Source of the DNA: CAJQQK01 sp963696075
Lineage (GTDB): Bacteria; Pseudomonadota; Alphaproteobacteria; Rhizobiales; Hyphomicrobiaceae
Length of the DNA stretch: 64,000 nt
NCBI GenBank assembly: GCA_963696075.1
Contig: CAVOJD010000006.1
Location: 936,611-1,000,610 of the forward strand
Reading direction: 5' to 3'
Position 1 is the stretch's first letter. Each line of letters begins with the position of its first letter. Shown here piece after piece: positions 47,695-56,652 of the stretch. The notes under the pieces were generated by a model that was not told the origin of the DNA, made no database searches, and saw nothing but the letters and a program-made list of their open reading frames with translations. The position numbers and the translations under genes are program-made.

Positions 47695-48459
47695 ATGACG
47701 TCAATCCGGATCGCGCGTGCAACAGTCCGTGTCACAGTCATGGCCGGGGCTGCCTGGCTCGCGGCAGGCCTGCCAGCCATCTCGGCAGACCCCGCCGCGG
47801 CGCCAGCCGGGACGCTAGTGGAAGAACCGCTGGCCATTGGCGCATTCGCCATTGATCGCACCGAAGTCACGGTCGGCGCGTTTCGCAGTTACCTCGCGGC
47901 AAGCGGGGCCAAGACGGCGGCCGAGCGTGAGGGCGGTGGCTTTGAATATACCGCCGGATGGACCCGCCGCGCCGGCTGGACATGGGCCACACCCTTCGGG
48001 ACACCAGCGGACCCCGACGAACCCGCCGTCCATGTGAGCTGGCGCGAAGCATCTGATTTCTGCGCGGCGAAGGGCGGCCGCCTGCCAACGTTCGAGGAAT
48101 GGGCAACGGCGGCCTATCACGAAAAACGCGCCCAACCGACCGACGGTTTCGAGCGCGGCAAGATCTACCCCTATCCCGTCGGCGATCGCCCCGCGGGCAT
48201 GAATACCTCCGCCGAGCGCCACCGCCCGGTCGGGACGACCAGGCGCGGCGTCAACGGCCTCTACGACATGGGCGCCAACGCCTGGGAGTGGATCGCGGAC
48301 CGGCGCGGCGACGAGGCGTTCACCGCCGGCGGCTCGTGGTGGTATGGCCCGGAAAAAACCCGCCGTGGCGGCGCCCAATGGAAGCCTGCGGATTTCTATG
48401 CCGTCTATATCGGGTTCCGCTGCGCCTACGATCGCCCCGCAACGACGCAAAAAGACTAG
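47695..48459 (+). CDS. SUMF1-fold protein lacking FGE cysteines
   Basis: About 254 aa from ATG 47695 (GGAGGG site upstream; ATG 47677 would place the site inside the gene). A Sec signal (RATVRVTVMAGAAWLAAGLPAISA) and a formylglycine-generating-enzyme-like domain follow: FAIDRTEVTVGAF, AVHVSWREASDFCAAKGGRLPTFEEW, LYDMGANAWEWIAD, TAGGSWWYG, YIGFRCA. The CHxSYC-type catalytic cysteines expected after the GGS motif are absent (GGSWWYGPEKTRRGG). It is therefore unlikely to activate the sulfatase at 39.6 kb; a PvdO-like or binding role is possible. Its stop shares CTAG with the convergent DUF1194 gene. Confidence 0.85.
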   Translation: MTSIRIARATVRVTVMAGAAWLAAGLPAISADPAAAPAGTLVEEPLAIGAFAIDRTEVTVGAFRSYLAASGAKTAAEREGGGFEYTAGWTRRAGWTWATPFGTPADPDEPAVHVSWREASDFCAAKGGRLPTFEEWATAAYHEKRAQPTDGFERGKIYPYPVGDRPAGMNTSAERHRPVGTTRRGVNGLYDMGANAWEWIADRRGDEAFTAGGSWWYGPEKTRRGGAQWKPADFYAVYIGFRCAYDRPATTQKD

Positions 48460-49196
48460 CCCGGCTTGCCAACCTGGCCGGGCTTCAGTCCGGCAAGTTC
48501 GAGGATCAGCTTGCGCCGCACCGCATCGGCAAAGCTCTGCGGGCTGTCGACCGTGATCACGAAGCTGCCCGGCCCGCCGATAATCTGCTTGGCGAACGCA
48601 TCTTCGAGGTCGTAGGCCACCGGCCGGCCACTGCAATCGTCGGTTCGGCAGAGTATGGCCAGGCCGTTGATGATGAGGCCATCGTCGAGAGCGGCTTTGC
48701 GCGCCTCGCCGATCGGCGGTCCGGACCAGTTGTTGGCGCTGTCACCGGAAAAATCGATCACCTTGCGGTGGCCCTCGAAGGCGTTGTTGGTGATGGCTGC
48801 GTGTCCCGCCGCCAGCGCCGCCCCGATGGCGTTGCTGCCGTAGGCCTGCCTTGGCGCCCCCATCAGGCGGTCCGCAAAGCGCTTGGCCGTCGCGAGATCC
48901 TTGATCTCCATCCAGTCGACGACCGTCTTCTGGCTCATCACGTCGCCCCACTCGATGAACGTCACGGCAATTTTCTGGAGGCCGCCCTTCGCGATCGCTG
49001 ACAGCACATCCGGGTGCACCATGGCAGTGGCGTAGCCCTGGCGCTGGAAACGGATTTCCCCGTTGTCGATCGAGTTTGACGCATCAGCCAGAAAGACGAG
49101 TTCGACGTCGACCGGGGTTTTGGTGTTCGCCGCAGCGCCGCTGACAGGTCCGAAGACGACGAGAAAACCGAGAGCAAGAACGCGAAACCATGTCAT
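48456..49196 (-). CDS. DUF1194 family exported protein (von Willebrand A-like)
   Basis: About 246 aa from ATG 49196 (GAGAGGATGCCC upstream). The signal peptide is MTWFRVLALGFLVVFGPVSGAAA. The mature protein starts with the DUF1194/vWA-type MIDAS-like line VDVELVFLADASNSIDNGEI (DxSxS variant DASNS), then FIEWGD and VIDFSGDSANNWSG. This fold often binds a divalent ion and a partner protein. Function is unknown. Convergent with the SUMF1-like gene and sharing its last four bases. Confidence 0.86.
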   Translation of the reverse strand: MTWFRVLALGFLVVFGPVSGAAANTKTPVDVELVFLADASNSIDNGEIRFQRQGYATAMVHPDVLSAIAKGGLQKIAVTFIEWGDVMSQKTVVDWMEIKDLATAKRFADRLMGAPRQAYGSNAIGAALAAGHAAITNNAFEGHRKVIDFSGDSANNWSGPPIGEARKAALDDGLIINGLAILCRTDDCSGRPVAYDLEDAFAKQIIGGPGSFVITVDSPQSFADAVRRKLILELAGLKPGQVGKPG

Positions 49197-49244
49197 CGGG
49201 CATCCTCTCTGAGAACCACTGAGGCAGCGCGTCAACGCTGCAGC

Positions 49245-50402
49245 TTACAGTAAGCGTTTGGCGGCGAGATCCGCCCCCTCCCGCATCGCCCTGAGTTTGG
49301 CCCACACAACGTCCGCCGTCACGCGTCCCATGCCCGCCGACGTGTCGAACCCGCAGTCCGTGCCCGCCATGATCCGCCTCGGATCGCCAATCGCCTCGGC
49401 GGCCCGCTCCAGCCGGTCCGCGATAACCTCCGGATGCTCCACGAAATTCGTCGTCGTATCGATCACGCCAACCAGCAGCGATTGGTCGGCGGCGAGCTTA
49501 TGATCGCGAAACACCTTTATTTCGTGCTGGTGACGCGGGTTCGCGAACGGCATCATGAAACCGCCGACGTTGGCCTCCAGGATGGCACCGGCAATATCCT
49601 TGAGCGGCACGTCGTTGTCGTGCGGGCTTTCATAATTGCCCCAGCACACATGCAACCGGACGCGCTCGCGCGGAACGTTCTCGAGCACGCGGTTGATCTC
49701 GCCCACGACCTTGCGCACGAACTGAACGAAATCGCCGACCGGCCGGTCCGCATACGTGATGTGGCGCTCGAGCGCGAGGTCCGGCGCATCGATTTGCAGC
49801 ATCAGGCCGGCCTCGATCGCAGCTTCGTATTCGAACCGCAGGGCATCCGCGACGGCGCGAAGATACGCATCAAAGCTCGGATAGTGTTCGTTCTTCATCG
49901 CCATCGCCACGATCCCCGGCGATGGCGCCGTCATGAACGCGTCGGTGAAATGGCCCTCATGGCGGGCGAGCGCCTGCTTGAAGAGATTGATCTCGGCGGC
50001 ATTGGCATCGGGGTCGGTGTAGGCGACCGGGCCGATCGCTTTGGGGGGCGCGAAATTCGAAACTGCAGCCTTGCCCGCCATCGCCTGCCGCCGCGCCGCG
50101 GCAAATTCCGGATAGGCCTTGAGTTCACTGCCCGCCGGCCGCTCCCAACTCCCACCGAAGCCCGACATGCGCCGCTGCACGTAGAGGAAGAACGCCTCGC
50201 GGACCTGCTCGCCATCGCTTGGAATGTCGACGCCGGATTCGTATTGCTTGTCGACGACCCAGTGCGTTGCCTGCTCCGCCTCCGCCGCGAGTGCAGCTTC
50301 GTCCACTGCCTCGCCAGCGGACCGCCGCGCATAAAGCTCGGTCAGCTTGACCGGCCGCGGCAGTGAGCCCGCGTGGGACGTCAAAATCCGGTGTTCACTC
50401 AC
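49245..50402 (-). CDS. Cobalamin-independent methionine synthase-like (MetE C-terminal family)
   Basis: A 385-aa TIM-barrel protein with the MetE C-terminal fold but not the MetE N-terminal half (full MetE is about 750 aa). Start GTG 50402 behind AGAGAGG. It begins HILTSHAGSLPRP, a family signature. Zinc-ligand candidates are H and C in VRLHVCWGNYE and C in GTDCGFDTSAG. Short forms may transfer methyl groups from other donors or belong to lyase-like relatives (e.g. of uroporphyrinogen decarboxylase fold). The methyl donor is unknown. Confidence 0.84.
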   Translation of the reverse strand: MSEHRILTSHAGSLPRPVKLTELYARRSAGEAVDEAALAAEAEQATHWVVDKQYESGVDIPSDGEQVREAFFLYVQRRMSGFGGSWERPAGSELKAYPEFAAARRQAMAGKAAVSNFAPPKAIGPVAYTDPDANAAEINLFKQALARHEGHFTDAFMTAPSPGIVAMAMKNEHYPSFDAYLRAVADALRFEYEAAIEAGLMLQIDAPDLALERHITYADRPVGDFVQFVRKVVGEINRVLENVPRERVRLHVCWGNYESPHDNDVPLKDIAGAILEANVGGFMMPFANPRHQHEIKVFRDHKLAADQSLLVGVIDTTTNFVEHPEVIADRLERAAEAIGDPRRIMAGTDCGFDTSAGMGRVTADVVWAKLRAMREGADLAAKRLL

Positions 50403-50638
50403 GTTGGACCTCTCTTTGAGCTGCTTGGGGGAAACCTGGTTCCAGCCGGTCGGGCGCGCCTGGGAGATGCGAATATATCACGAACTTCATCCGCGGCCCC
50501 GAATCAATGGTGGCTGACGCCGCTCTGCTTAGACGTTCGAGCCGAATCAAGTTATCCACAGGCGAAGCTTAACTTGCCCACAGATTGTTTCGCGTTCGGT
50601 GCACTCCATGATGCCAAGCTACTGGACCGCAACAACCT
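50403..50638. other. Divergent leader of the secretion-type operon
   Basis: 236 bp between the MetE-like gene and the TolC-like gene. Contains one perfect TTATCCACA (50552-50560) and a near match TTGCCCACA (50574-50582) but no AT-rich unwinding element, so it is not called an origin. It should contain the promoter of the operon starting at 50639. No reliable -35/-10 could be chosen by eye. Confidence 0.3.
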
Positions 50639-52129
50639 ATGCGCCTTTTCGCCGCCATAGCCACGTCGACTGTGCTTTTGGCAGGCTGCGCCATCAAGCC
50701 TGAGCCACTCACGACGGCTGCCATCTCGGATTATGCGCTCGATAAACGCGCGCGTGTTGTGGCTGATCAGGAGGTCATCCACGGTCCGGTCGGCCTTTAT
50801 GAAGCCGTCGCGCGGGCGATTAAATACAATCTCGACAGGCGCGTGCGCGAGATGGAGCTGGTTGTGCGCTCGCATGATTTGCGTGTGGCCCACTACTCGA
50901 TGCTCCCCAATGCTGTCGCGAGCGCGGGCTATGACAACCGCGATAATTATTCCGGTGGCCGCAGTCTTCAAATTCTCAGTGCCAAAGAGGTCGGCCCTCA
51001 GTCGCTCACCGCTTCGACCTCCTCAGAGCGCGATGTGCGCACTGCTGATATGGCCTTCAGTTGGCACATCATGGATTTCGGTCTGTCCTGGATCCGGGCC
51101 AAGCAGGCGGCCGATAAGGTCCTGATTGCCGAGGAAGTGCGCCGCCGCGCCGTCAATCGCATTGTCGAGGATGTCCGGACCGCCTACTGGCGCGCTGTAT
51201 CTTCGACGCGCATGATGCAGGTCCTGCGCGGTCTCGAGGGCCGGGTCGAGAAGGCGTTGTCTGATACCCGCCGCCTCGCCGCCGATGATGGCGCCTCACC
51301 CCTGACCGCACTCACCTATGAGCGTGAGCTGATCGAGATCCGCCGCGAGCTGCGCAACCTCGCCGCCGAACTCGGCACCGCCAAGGCCCAGTTGGCCGCC
51401 TTGATGAATGCCGATCCGGGCAGCAGGTTCCACGTCGTCCTGCCGCGCCGCATGCCTGAGCCGCGCCTCGTTCGTTTGCAGCCCGAAGCCATGGTCTCGG
51501 TGGCCCTGGAAAACCGCTCCGAACTGCGTGAGACCGCCTACAATCAGCGCATCAATGCCAAGGAAGCCGAAGCCGCGATCTTGGAAATGTTGCCGGGCGT
51601 GTCCTTCGAGGCCGGCCCGAACTGGAACTCGAACCAATATCTATTCAGCAATCATTGGGTGGCCTGGGGCGCCCGCGCGAGCTGGAACCTGCTCAAGGTC
51701 TTCACCTATCCCGCGCGCCGCGACCAGATCGATGCCAACGACGACCTGTTGGACGCCCGCGCGCTCGCCGTGACGATGGCCATCATGACCCAGGTCCACG
51801 TCAGCCGCGCGCGTCTCATTCACGCCCGCCGGAAATTCCGCGCAGCCGACAGTTACGTCGATGTTCAGCGCCGCATTGCCCGCCAGATCCGCATCGCCCT
51901 CGAAGCCGGCAAAGTCAGCGAGCAGACCGCGATCCGCGAAGAGATGAACTATCTCGTCGCCCTGGTGAAGCGCGACCTCGCCTATGTCGATTTGCAAAGT
52001 GCCTTTGCCAACGTTCACGCCTCGATGGGGCGGACGCCTTATGAAGATATCGATCCGGCCTCCTGGTCGGTCGCGAAGCTGGAGCAGGCGTTGCGGGCAG
52101 GTTGGCGCAGCCTCGGGGATCGCTACTAG
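50639..52129 (+). CDS. TolC-family outer-membrane factor (lipoprotein type)
   Basis: A 496-aa outer-membrane channel. The N-terminus IAATSTVLLAG-C type lipobox (LLAGC, Cys19) indicates a lipid-anchored OMF of the OprM/NodT branch. Repeated amphipathic heptads (GRVEKALSDTRRLAADDGASPL..., ALENRSELRETAYNQRINAKEAEAAILEM, RKFRAADSYVDVQRRIARQIRIALEAG) form the paired helical hairpins of two OEP domains. It provides the exit duct for the adaptors and membrane protein encoded next. It is first in a four-gene same-strand cluster leading to the giant protein gene. Confidence 0.86.
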   Translation: MRLFAAIATSTVLLAGCAIKPEPLTTAAISDYALDKRARVVADQEVIHGPVGLYEAVARAIKYNLDRRVREMELVVRSHDLRVAHYSMLPNAVASAGYDNRDNYSGGRSLQILSAKEVGPQSLTASTSSERDVRTADMAFSWHIMDFGLSWIRAKQAADKVLIAEEVRRRAVNRIVEDVRTAYWRAVSSTRMMQVLRGLEGRVEKALSDTRRLAADDGASPLTALTYERELIEIRRELRNLAAELGTAKAQLAALMNADPGSRFHVVLPRRMPEPRLVRLQPEAMVSVALENRSELRETAYNQRINAKEAEAAILEMLPGVSFEAGPNWNSNQYLFSNHWVAWGARASWNLLKVFTYPARRDQIDANDDLLDARALAVTMAIMTQVHVSRARLIHARRKFRAADSYVDVQRRIARQIRIALEAGKVSEQTAIREEMNYLVALVKRDLAYVDLQSAFANVHASMGRTPYEDIDPASWSVAKLEQALRAGWRSLGDRY

Positions 52130-52272
52130 AACGCGACGTCGAGCGCCGTGGCGCGCCAAGGCGGGCCAAAAGAGGTGCGCACGGGCGTTCGCCGCCTCGG
52201 TCATCCGGAACGCCGGCCTGGCTGGCGTATCCGGCGACAGGGCGAGGCCGGTTTTCATTCGCGCACCAAATC

Positions 52273-53133
52273 ATGATGCGGACAGTTAAGGTTTTGTCAG
52301 GCGGCAATCGGGATTCATCGGACCGGGCAATTCATCATCGACGGGAGGTCAAGCTGCTGGGCGGGATCAAATACCGGATCGGATTGGTCATCGCCCTGGT
52401 GTGCCTTGGCAGCCAACCGGGCGTAACCGCCGCCATCGGCGAAGGCGACGGTGATGCTGTGCGCGGCATCATCCGTGCAGAAGTCACAGCCACCATTTCG
52501 AGCGAACTGGTCGCCCAGATCGTCGCCCTTCCCGTCAAGTCGGGGGAAGCCTTCAAGCGCGGCGCAACCCTCGTTGAATTCAACTGCAGCCGTTATGAAG
52601 CGGATATGCGCGCGGCCAGGGCTGAGGTCCAGGCCAGCGACATTACCGTCAAGCAGAACCGGCAGTTGCTGCGCCGCGGCGCAGGCGGCTCCAACGATCT
52701 CGCGATCTCGGAGGCCAAGCTCGCCCAGTCGCAAGCCGCGCTCGACGCCCTCGCCGTCCAGCTCACGCAATGTGTGATCAAGGCACCCTTCGACGGCCGG
52801 GTTGCGGAACGGTTTGTCGATGTGTTTGAGTTGCCCGGCGCGAATAAGCCGCTTTTGAAGATCGTCAAGGACGGTAACCTCGAAATCGACCTGATCGTCC
52901 CCTCGAACTGGGTCGTCTGGCTTGAGACGGGCAAACGCTTCGAATTCGCGATCGATGAAACCGGCACCGCGCACGAGGCGGAAGTCGCGCGCATCGGCGC
53001 CCTCGTCGACCCCATCAGCCGCACAATCCGTGTCACGGCCCGTCTCCTGTCACACGACCATCTGGTCCGTCCCGGCATGAGTGGCTCCGCGACCTTCGAG
53101 ATCGAACGGAACGCTGGCGATGGTGGCAAATAA
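52273..53133 (+). CDS. HlyD/RND-type periplasmic adaptor, short form
   Basis: A 286-aa adaptor if started at ATG 52273. It has a membrane anchor or signal (IGLVIALVCLGSQPGVTAA), barrel-sandwich half-motifs (AEVTATISSELVAQIVALPVKSGEAFKRGATLV; IKAPFDGRVAERFVDVFEL) around a very short helical hairpin (about 45 residues), and a beta-barrel. GGGAGG at 52343-52348 is far inside this frame, so translation may really begin at a CTG near 52354-52357, just before the signal. It overlaps the next gene by 14 bp, so it is tightly coupled. Confidence 0.83.
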   Translation: MMRTVKVLSGGNRDSSDRAIHHRREVKLLGGIKYRIGLVIALVCLGSQPGVTAAIGEGDGDAVRGIIRAEVTATISSELVAQIVALPVKSGEAFKRGATLVEFNCSRYEADMRAARAEVQASDITVKQNRQLLRRGAGGSNDLAISEAKLAQSQAALDALAVQLTQCVIKAPFDGRVAERFVDVFELPGANKPLLKIVKDGNLEIDLIVPSNWVVWLETGKRFEFAIDETGTAHEAEVARIGALVDPISRTIRVTARLLSHDHLVRPGMSGSATFEIERNAGDGGK

Positions 53134-54535
53134 GAACCGCGCGCCCGACGCCCGTGGCGCAACCCCGCCCCCGGATGCAGGCGCGCCGGCCGGCGAGCAA
53201 TCGGATGCCCGCGAAGCCGGCCTGCGCGCGATCCTTGCGATCGAGGATCGCATTCGCGCTGCGGCCGACGAGGCAGAACTCGTCCACCTGATCGCCAACG
53301 AGACCCGCCGCCTGGTTGCAGCCCGCCAGATCATCGTGCTCCGCCGCGCCTCGGGGAAAGCGAAATTCAGAGCAGCCGCGATCTCGAGCCTGTCGACGCT
53401 GGACCGCGATACGCCGTTTCTGCGGTGGGTCGAAGCCCTCGTGCAGCGCCTCGTCAGCGACAAAGGCGATGGCGACGCGGTTGAATTCGCCCTGCCCGCA
53501 TTCGTCGATGCGGCAGCCGCCGAGACCCGCACATACCCCTTCCCCGAACTCCTCTGGCAGCCGCTGAAGCTTGCCACCGGCGAGACCTTCGCAGGCCTCC
53601 TCCTGGCGCGCGAAACGCCGTGGCGCGAGGCAGACCGTCAGGTTCTTGCGCGCGAGGCACAGGTGTTTGCGAACGCCTGGGCCGCCCTGAGCGGCCCCGC
53701 GCGCTTGGCCCCCAAGACCAGCAGAAGGCGCTGGCTGATCCCCTTGGCGGTACTTGCCGGCGCCGCCCTGTGCGCCGTGCCGGTGCCGATGACGACGCTG
53801 GCGCCGGTTGAGATTATCGCAGCCAACCCAAACCGGCTGACGGCCCCGATTGACGGTGTCATCAAGGCCGTGCTGTTCCCGCCCAACGCCGTCGTCCAGG
53901 CCGGCGATCGCATCGTCTTCTTCGATGACACCGAACTGCGCAACCGCCTGAGCATCGCCGAGCGCGAGATGAATGTCGCCCGCGCGCGCTACGACCGGGC
54001 CCGTCAGGCAGCGTTCAGCGACGAAGAGGCGCGCCACGATCTCGCGATCTCCCTCAATGCCTATCGCCTCAAGAAGGCTGAGCGTGATTTCGCGACGGAT
54101 CAGCTCGCCCGAACCACAATCTCCGCCGAACGCGGCGGCATCCTGATTTATTCCGACCAGGACCGGCTGCTCGGCCGCCCCGTCAAGACCGGCGAGCGCC
54201 TGATGGAAATCGCTGATCCATCGCATGTTGCAGCCCGCATCGACCTCGCCGTGGCCGACGCCATCGTCCTGCGCAACGCGGCATCCGTGCGCCTGTTTCT
54301 CGATGCCGACCCGTTGAATTCGATTCCCGCGACGCTGCGCACGAAGGCCTATCACGCCGAGCCCAACAGCACCCAGAATCTGGTCTACCGCCTTTATGCA
54401 GATCCCGCCGCCGGCCAGCGCGACTTGCGGATCGGCGCCCGCGGCACCGCCCAGCTCCATGGCGACGACGTGCCCTTGATCTATTTCCTCCTGCGCCGGC
54501 CCATCGCGGCGGTGCGCCAGTATATCGGGCTATGA
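53120..54535 (+). CDS. GAF-like sensor fused to HlyD adaptor
   Basis: A 471-aa fusion from ATG 53120. Residues about 30-190 form a cytosolic GAF-like domain (EAGLRAILAIEDRIRAAADEAELVHLIANETRRLV; the strand GETFAGLLLARE and an ending helical segment). One membrane helix (WLIPLAVLAGAALCAVPVP, about 200-220) follows. Then comes a periplasmic HlyD unit (APIDGVIKAVLFPPNAVVQAGD, IVFFDDTELRNRL, coiled coil, ISAERGGILIYSDQDRLLGRPVKTGE). A regulator-like domain inside a secretion adaptor is unusual. It overlaps both neighbours (14 bp and ATGA). It presumably senses a cytosolic signal or contacts the M50 partner. Confidence 0.82.
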   Translation: MVANKNRAPDARGATPPPDAGAPAGEQSDAREAGLRAILAIEDRIRAAADEAELVHLIANETRRLVAARQIIVLRRASGKAKFRAAAISSLSTLDRDTPFLRWVEALVQRLVSDKGDGDAVEFALPAFVDAAAAETRTYPFPELLWQPLKLATGETFAGLLLARETPWREADRQVLAREAQVFANAWAALSGPARLAPKTSRRRWLIPLAVLAGAALCAVPVPMTTLAPVEIIAANPNRLTAPIDGVIKAVLFPPNAVVQAGDRIVFFDDTELRNRLSIAEREMNVARARYDRARQAAFSDEEARHDLAISLNAYRLKKAERDFATDQLARTTISAERGGILIYSDQDRLLGRPVKTGERLMEIADPSHVAARIDLAVADAIVLRNAASVRLFLDADPLNSIPATLRTKAYHAEPNSTQNLVYRLYADPAAGQRDLRIGARGTAQLHGDDVPLIYFLLRRPIAAVRQYIGL

Positions 54536-56652
54536 GGCAGGCGATGCCCGAGCCAGCCACCACCCTTCCCCTTCTGCGCCAGGACCTGCAACTCATCGAG
54601 GGCGGCACCATCGGCGGCGAGCCCGCCTGGCTGATCTACGATCCCGTCCGCCACCGCTATTTCCAGATCGACGCGGACGCCTTCGCCCTCCTCGGCCTCT
54701 GGCAACCTGTCGCCGTGCCAGCCTTTCGCACGGATGCCGCAGTCTTGCTTGGCCGCGACGTCCCCCCTGCCGAGATCGAAGAGCTGGTCAAGTTCCTCTT
54801 CATCAACAACCTGACGGATCAGCCGATTGGCGGCGACGCCCTCGCCTATGCCCGCCCACTCCAGCGACATCGCAACAGCGTCCTGAAACGTCTGCTCCAC
54901 GGCTACCTTTTCTTCCGTCTTCCCCTCCTCAGGCCGGCAGGCTTTCTCAAGGCGACGCTTCCCCTTGTGGCGCCCCTCTACACCTGGACCGCCGTCTGGC
55001 TGGTTGGCCTCATATCGGTCCTGGGCCTCTACCTGACTTCGCGCCAGTGGGATGTGTTCGTGACGACGTTCCTCGATTTCTTCTCGGTCGAGGGAGCAGC
55101 GCTGTTTGGCCTCAGCCTCGCCGTCATCAAGGTTCTCCACGAACTGGGACACGCCTACACGGCGACCCGCTGGGGCGTTCGCGTCAACACCATGGGCGTC
55201 GCCTTCATGCTGATGATGCCAATCCTCTATACCGACGTCACCGACGCCTGGCGGCTGCGCTCGCGCCGCGCCCGCCTCCAGATCGCAGCAGCCGGCATGA
55301 CGGTGGAACTGGCGCTCGCCGGCATCGCAACCTTCCTCTGGGCCTTCCTGCCCGATGGCCCCGCCCGCTCGGTCGCTTTCGTCGTCGCAACGTCGAGCTG
55401 GATCCTGAGCCTCGCCGTCAACCTCAACCCGTTCATGCGGTTCGACGGTTACTACCTTCTCGCCGACGCCTGGCGCATGGAGAACCTGCAGCCGCGCGCC
55501 TTTGCCCTCGCACGATGGTGGCTGCGCGAAACCCTCTTCGGTCTCGGCATTGAGCCCCCCGAACAACTCCCTAGAGGCAAACGCCGCCTTGTCATCGCCT
55601 ACGGCATCGGTGTGTGGATTTACCGTCTCGTCCTGTTTCTCGGTATCGCGCTGATCGTCTATCACATGTTTTTCAAAGTGCTGGGCGTCATATTGTTTGC
55701 CGTCGAGATTGTTTGGTTGATCCTCATGCCTGTGTTCAAGGAAATTGCGGAGTGGATAAAGATGCGCAAACAAATTGTGCGGGCGCCCCGCGCCGCCGTC
55801 ACGGCGGGAATAGCTGTCGTCCTGGTCACGCTCTTCTTCCTGCCCTGGAGCAGCACCGTCAGGGTCCCCGCCGTCGCCCTGCCCGAACAGGACTTCGCGC
55901 TCTATCCACCGCGTCCCGCGCGCCTCGTCAGCCTGAACCTGGAAGCCGGCGCTGATGTTGCAGCCGGCACCAGCCTGGCCGTGCTCCACTCCCCCAACCT
56001 CGATCACGAAATCACAAAGGCCCGCCTCAATATCGCGCTCGCGAAGGCCCGCATCGCCCGCATCCCCGGCGATGCCGCCGACCGTGCCCAGCGAGATGTG
56101 ATCGAGCAGAGCCTCGCCGCCGAGCAAGCCAAGCTCCGGGGCTTTCTCGAGGAAAACGAGCGCATGGTGATCCGTGCGCCGTTTTCCGGCCGGCTTCGCG
56201 ACGCGCAATTCGCTCTTGAACCCGGCCAGTGGATCAACGATGAGCACGCCCTTGCCCGCCTCGTCCTGAACCCCGGCCGGCAAGCGAGGGGTTACGTCCA
56301 CGAGGACGACCTGTGGAAGATTGCCATCGGTCAGTCGGCGTTTTTCGTGCCGGAGGACCCCCTGCTCGCCAAGCGCGGCGGCCGTCTCCTGGAGGTTGCG
56401 GTGGCAGGCTCGCGCACCATCGATATTGCCTACCTGGCCTCTGTCTACGGCGGCGCCGTGCCGGCGGACCGTGACGAAGGTGGCGAACTGCGGCCCCGCT
56501 CCGGCCGCTACCGTGTCACCGTCGAACTCGAAGGCGCCCCGCTGGATCGCGCCGTTCGCGGCACGCTTCACCTTGAGGGTCGCCCGGAAAGCCTGGCAGC
56601 CGCGTTCTGGCGCCGCCTTCTGCAGGTTCTCGTGCGCGAGAGTGGCATCTGA
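54532..56652 (+). CDS. PqqD-like / M50 site-2-protease-like / HlyD fusion membrane protein
   Basis: A 706-aa fusion. Residues about 12-100 resemble a PqqD/RRE winged-helix module (PAWLIYDPVRHRYFQIDADAFALLGLW). A multi-span membrane part carries the M50 zinc site HELGH (H203, E204, H207 in LHELGHAYTATRWG) and the distal motif NLNPFMRFDGYYLL with the third-ligand Asp. After residue 430 it has a biotinyl/lipoyl HlyD-like region (ARLVSLNLEAGADVAAGTSLAVLHSPNLDHEI; IRAPFSGRLRDAQFALEPGQWIND). Start ATG 54532 overlaps the upstream stop. It could recognise, cut and guide a substrate, most simply the giant protein downstream (inference). Confidence 0.87.
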   Translation: MRQAMPEPATTLPLLRQDLQLIEGGTIGGEPAWLIYDPVRHRYFQIDADAFALLGLWQPVAVPAFRTDAAVLLGRDVPPAEIEELVKFLFINNLTDQPIGGDALAYARPLQRHRNSVLKRLLHGYLFFRLPLLRPAGFLKATLPLVAPLYTWTAVWLVGLISVLGLYLTSRQWDVFVTTFLDFFSVEGAALFGLSLAVIKVLHELGHAYTATRWGVRVNTMGVAFMLMMPILYTDVTDAWRLRSRRARLQIAAAGMTVELALAGIATFLWAFLPDGPARSVAFVVATSSWILSLAVNLNPFMRFDGYYLLADAWRMENLQPRAFALARWWLRETLFGLGIEPPEQLPRGKRRLVIAYGIGVWIYRLVLFLGIALIVYHMFFKVLGVILFAVEIVWLILMPVFKEIAEWIKMRKQIVRAPRAAVTAGIAVVLVTLFFLPWSSTVRVPAVALPEQDFALYPPRPARLVSLNLEAGADVAAGTSLAVLHSPNLDHEITKARLNIALAKARIARIPGDAADRAQRDVIEQSLAAEQAKLRGFLEENERMVIRAPFSGRLRDAQFALEPGQWINDEHALARLVLNPGRQARGYVHEDDLWKIAIGQSAFFVPEDPLLAKRGGRLLEVAVAGSRTIDIAYLASVYGGAVPADRDEGGELRPRSGRYRVTVELEGAPLDRAVRGTLHLEGRPESLAAAFWRRLLQVLVRESGI

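Noticed and set aside
47695..48459. Naming the SUMF1-like gene a sulfatase-activating FGE
   Set aside because: The pair of active-site cysteines is missing, and it lies 6.5 kb away from the sulfatase in another unit.
50552..50582. DnaA-box-like sites TTATCCACA and TTGCCCACA
   Set aside because: Only one perfect box; no AT-rich unwinding element, no dnaA/parAB/gidA-type neighbours. One exact 9-mer in 64 kb is expected by chance about every second window.
54481..56571. 696-codon minus-strand frame opposite the M50 fusion gene
   Set aside because: Antisense shadow of a gene with intact HELGH and HlyD motifs.
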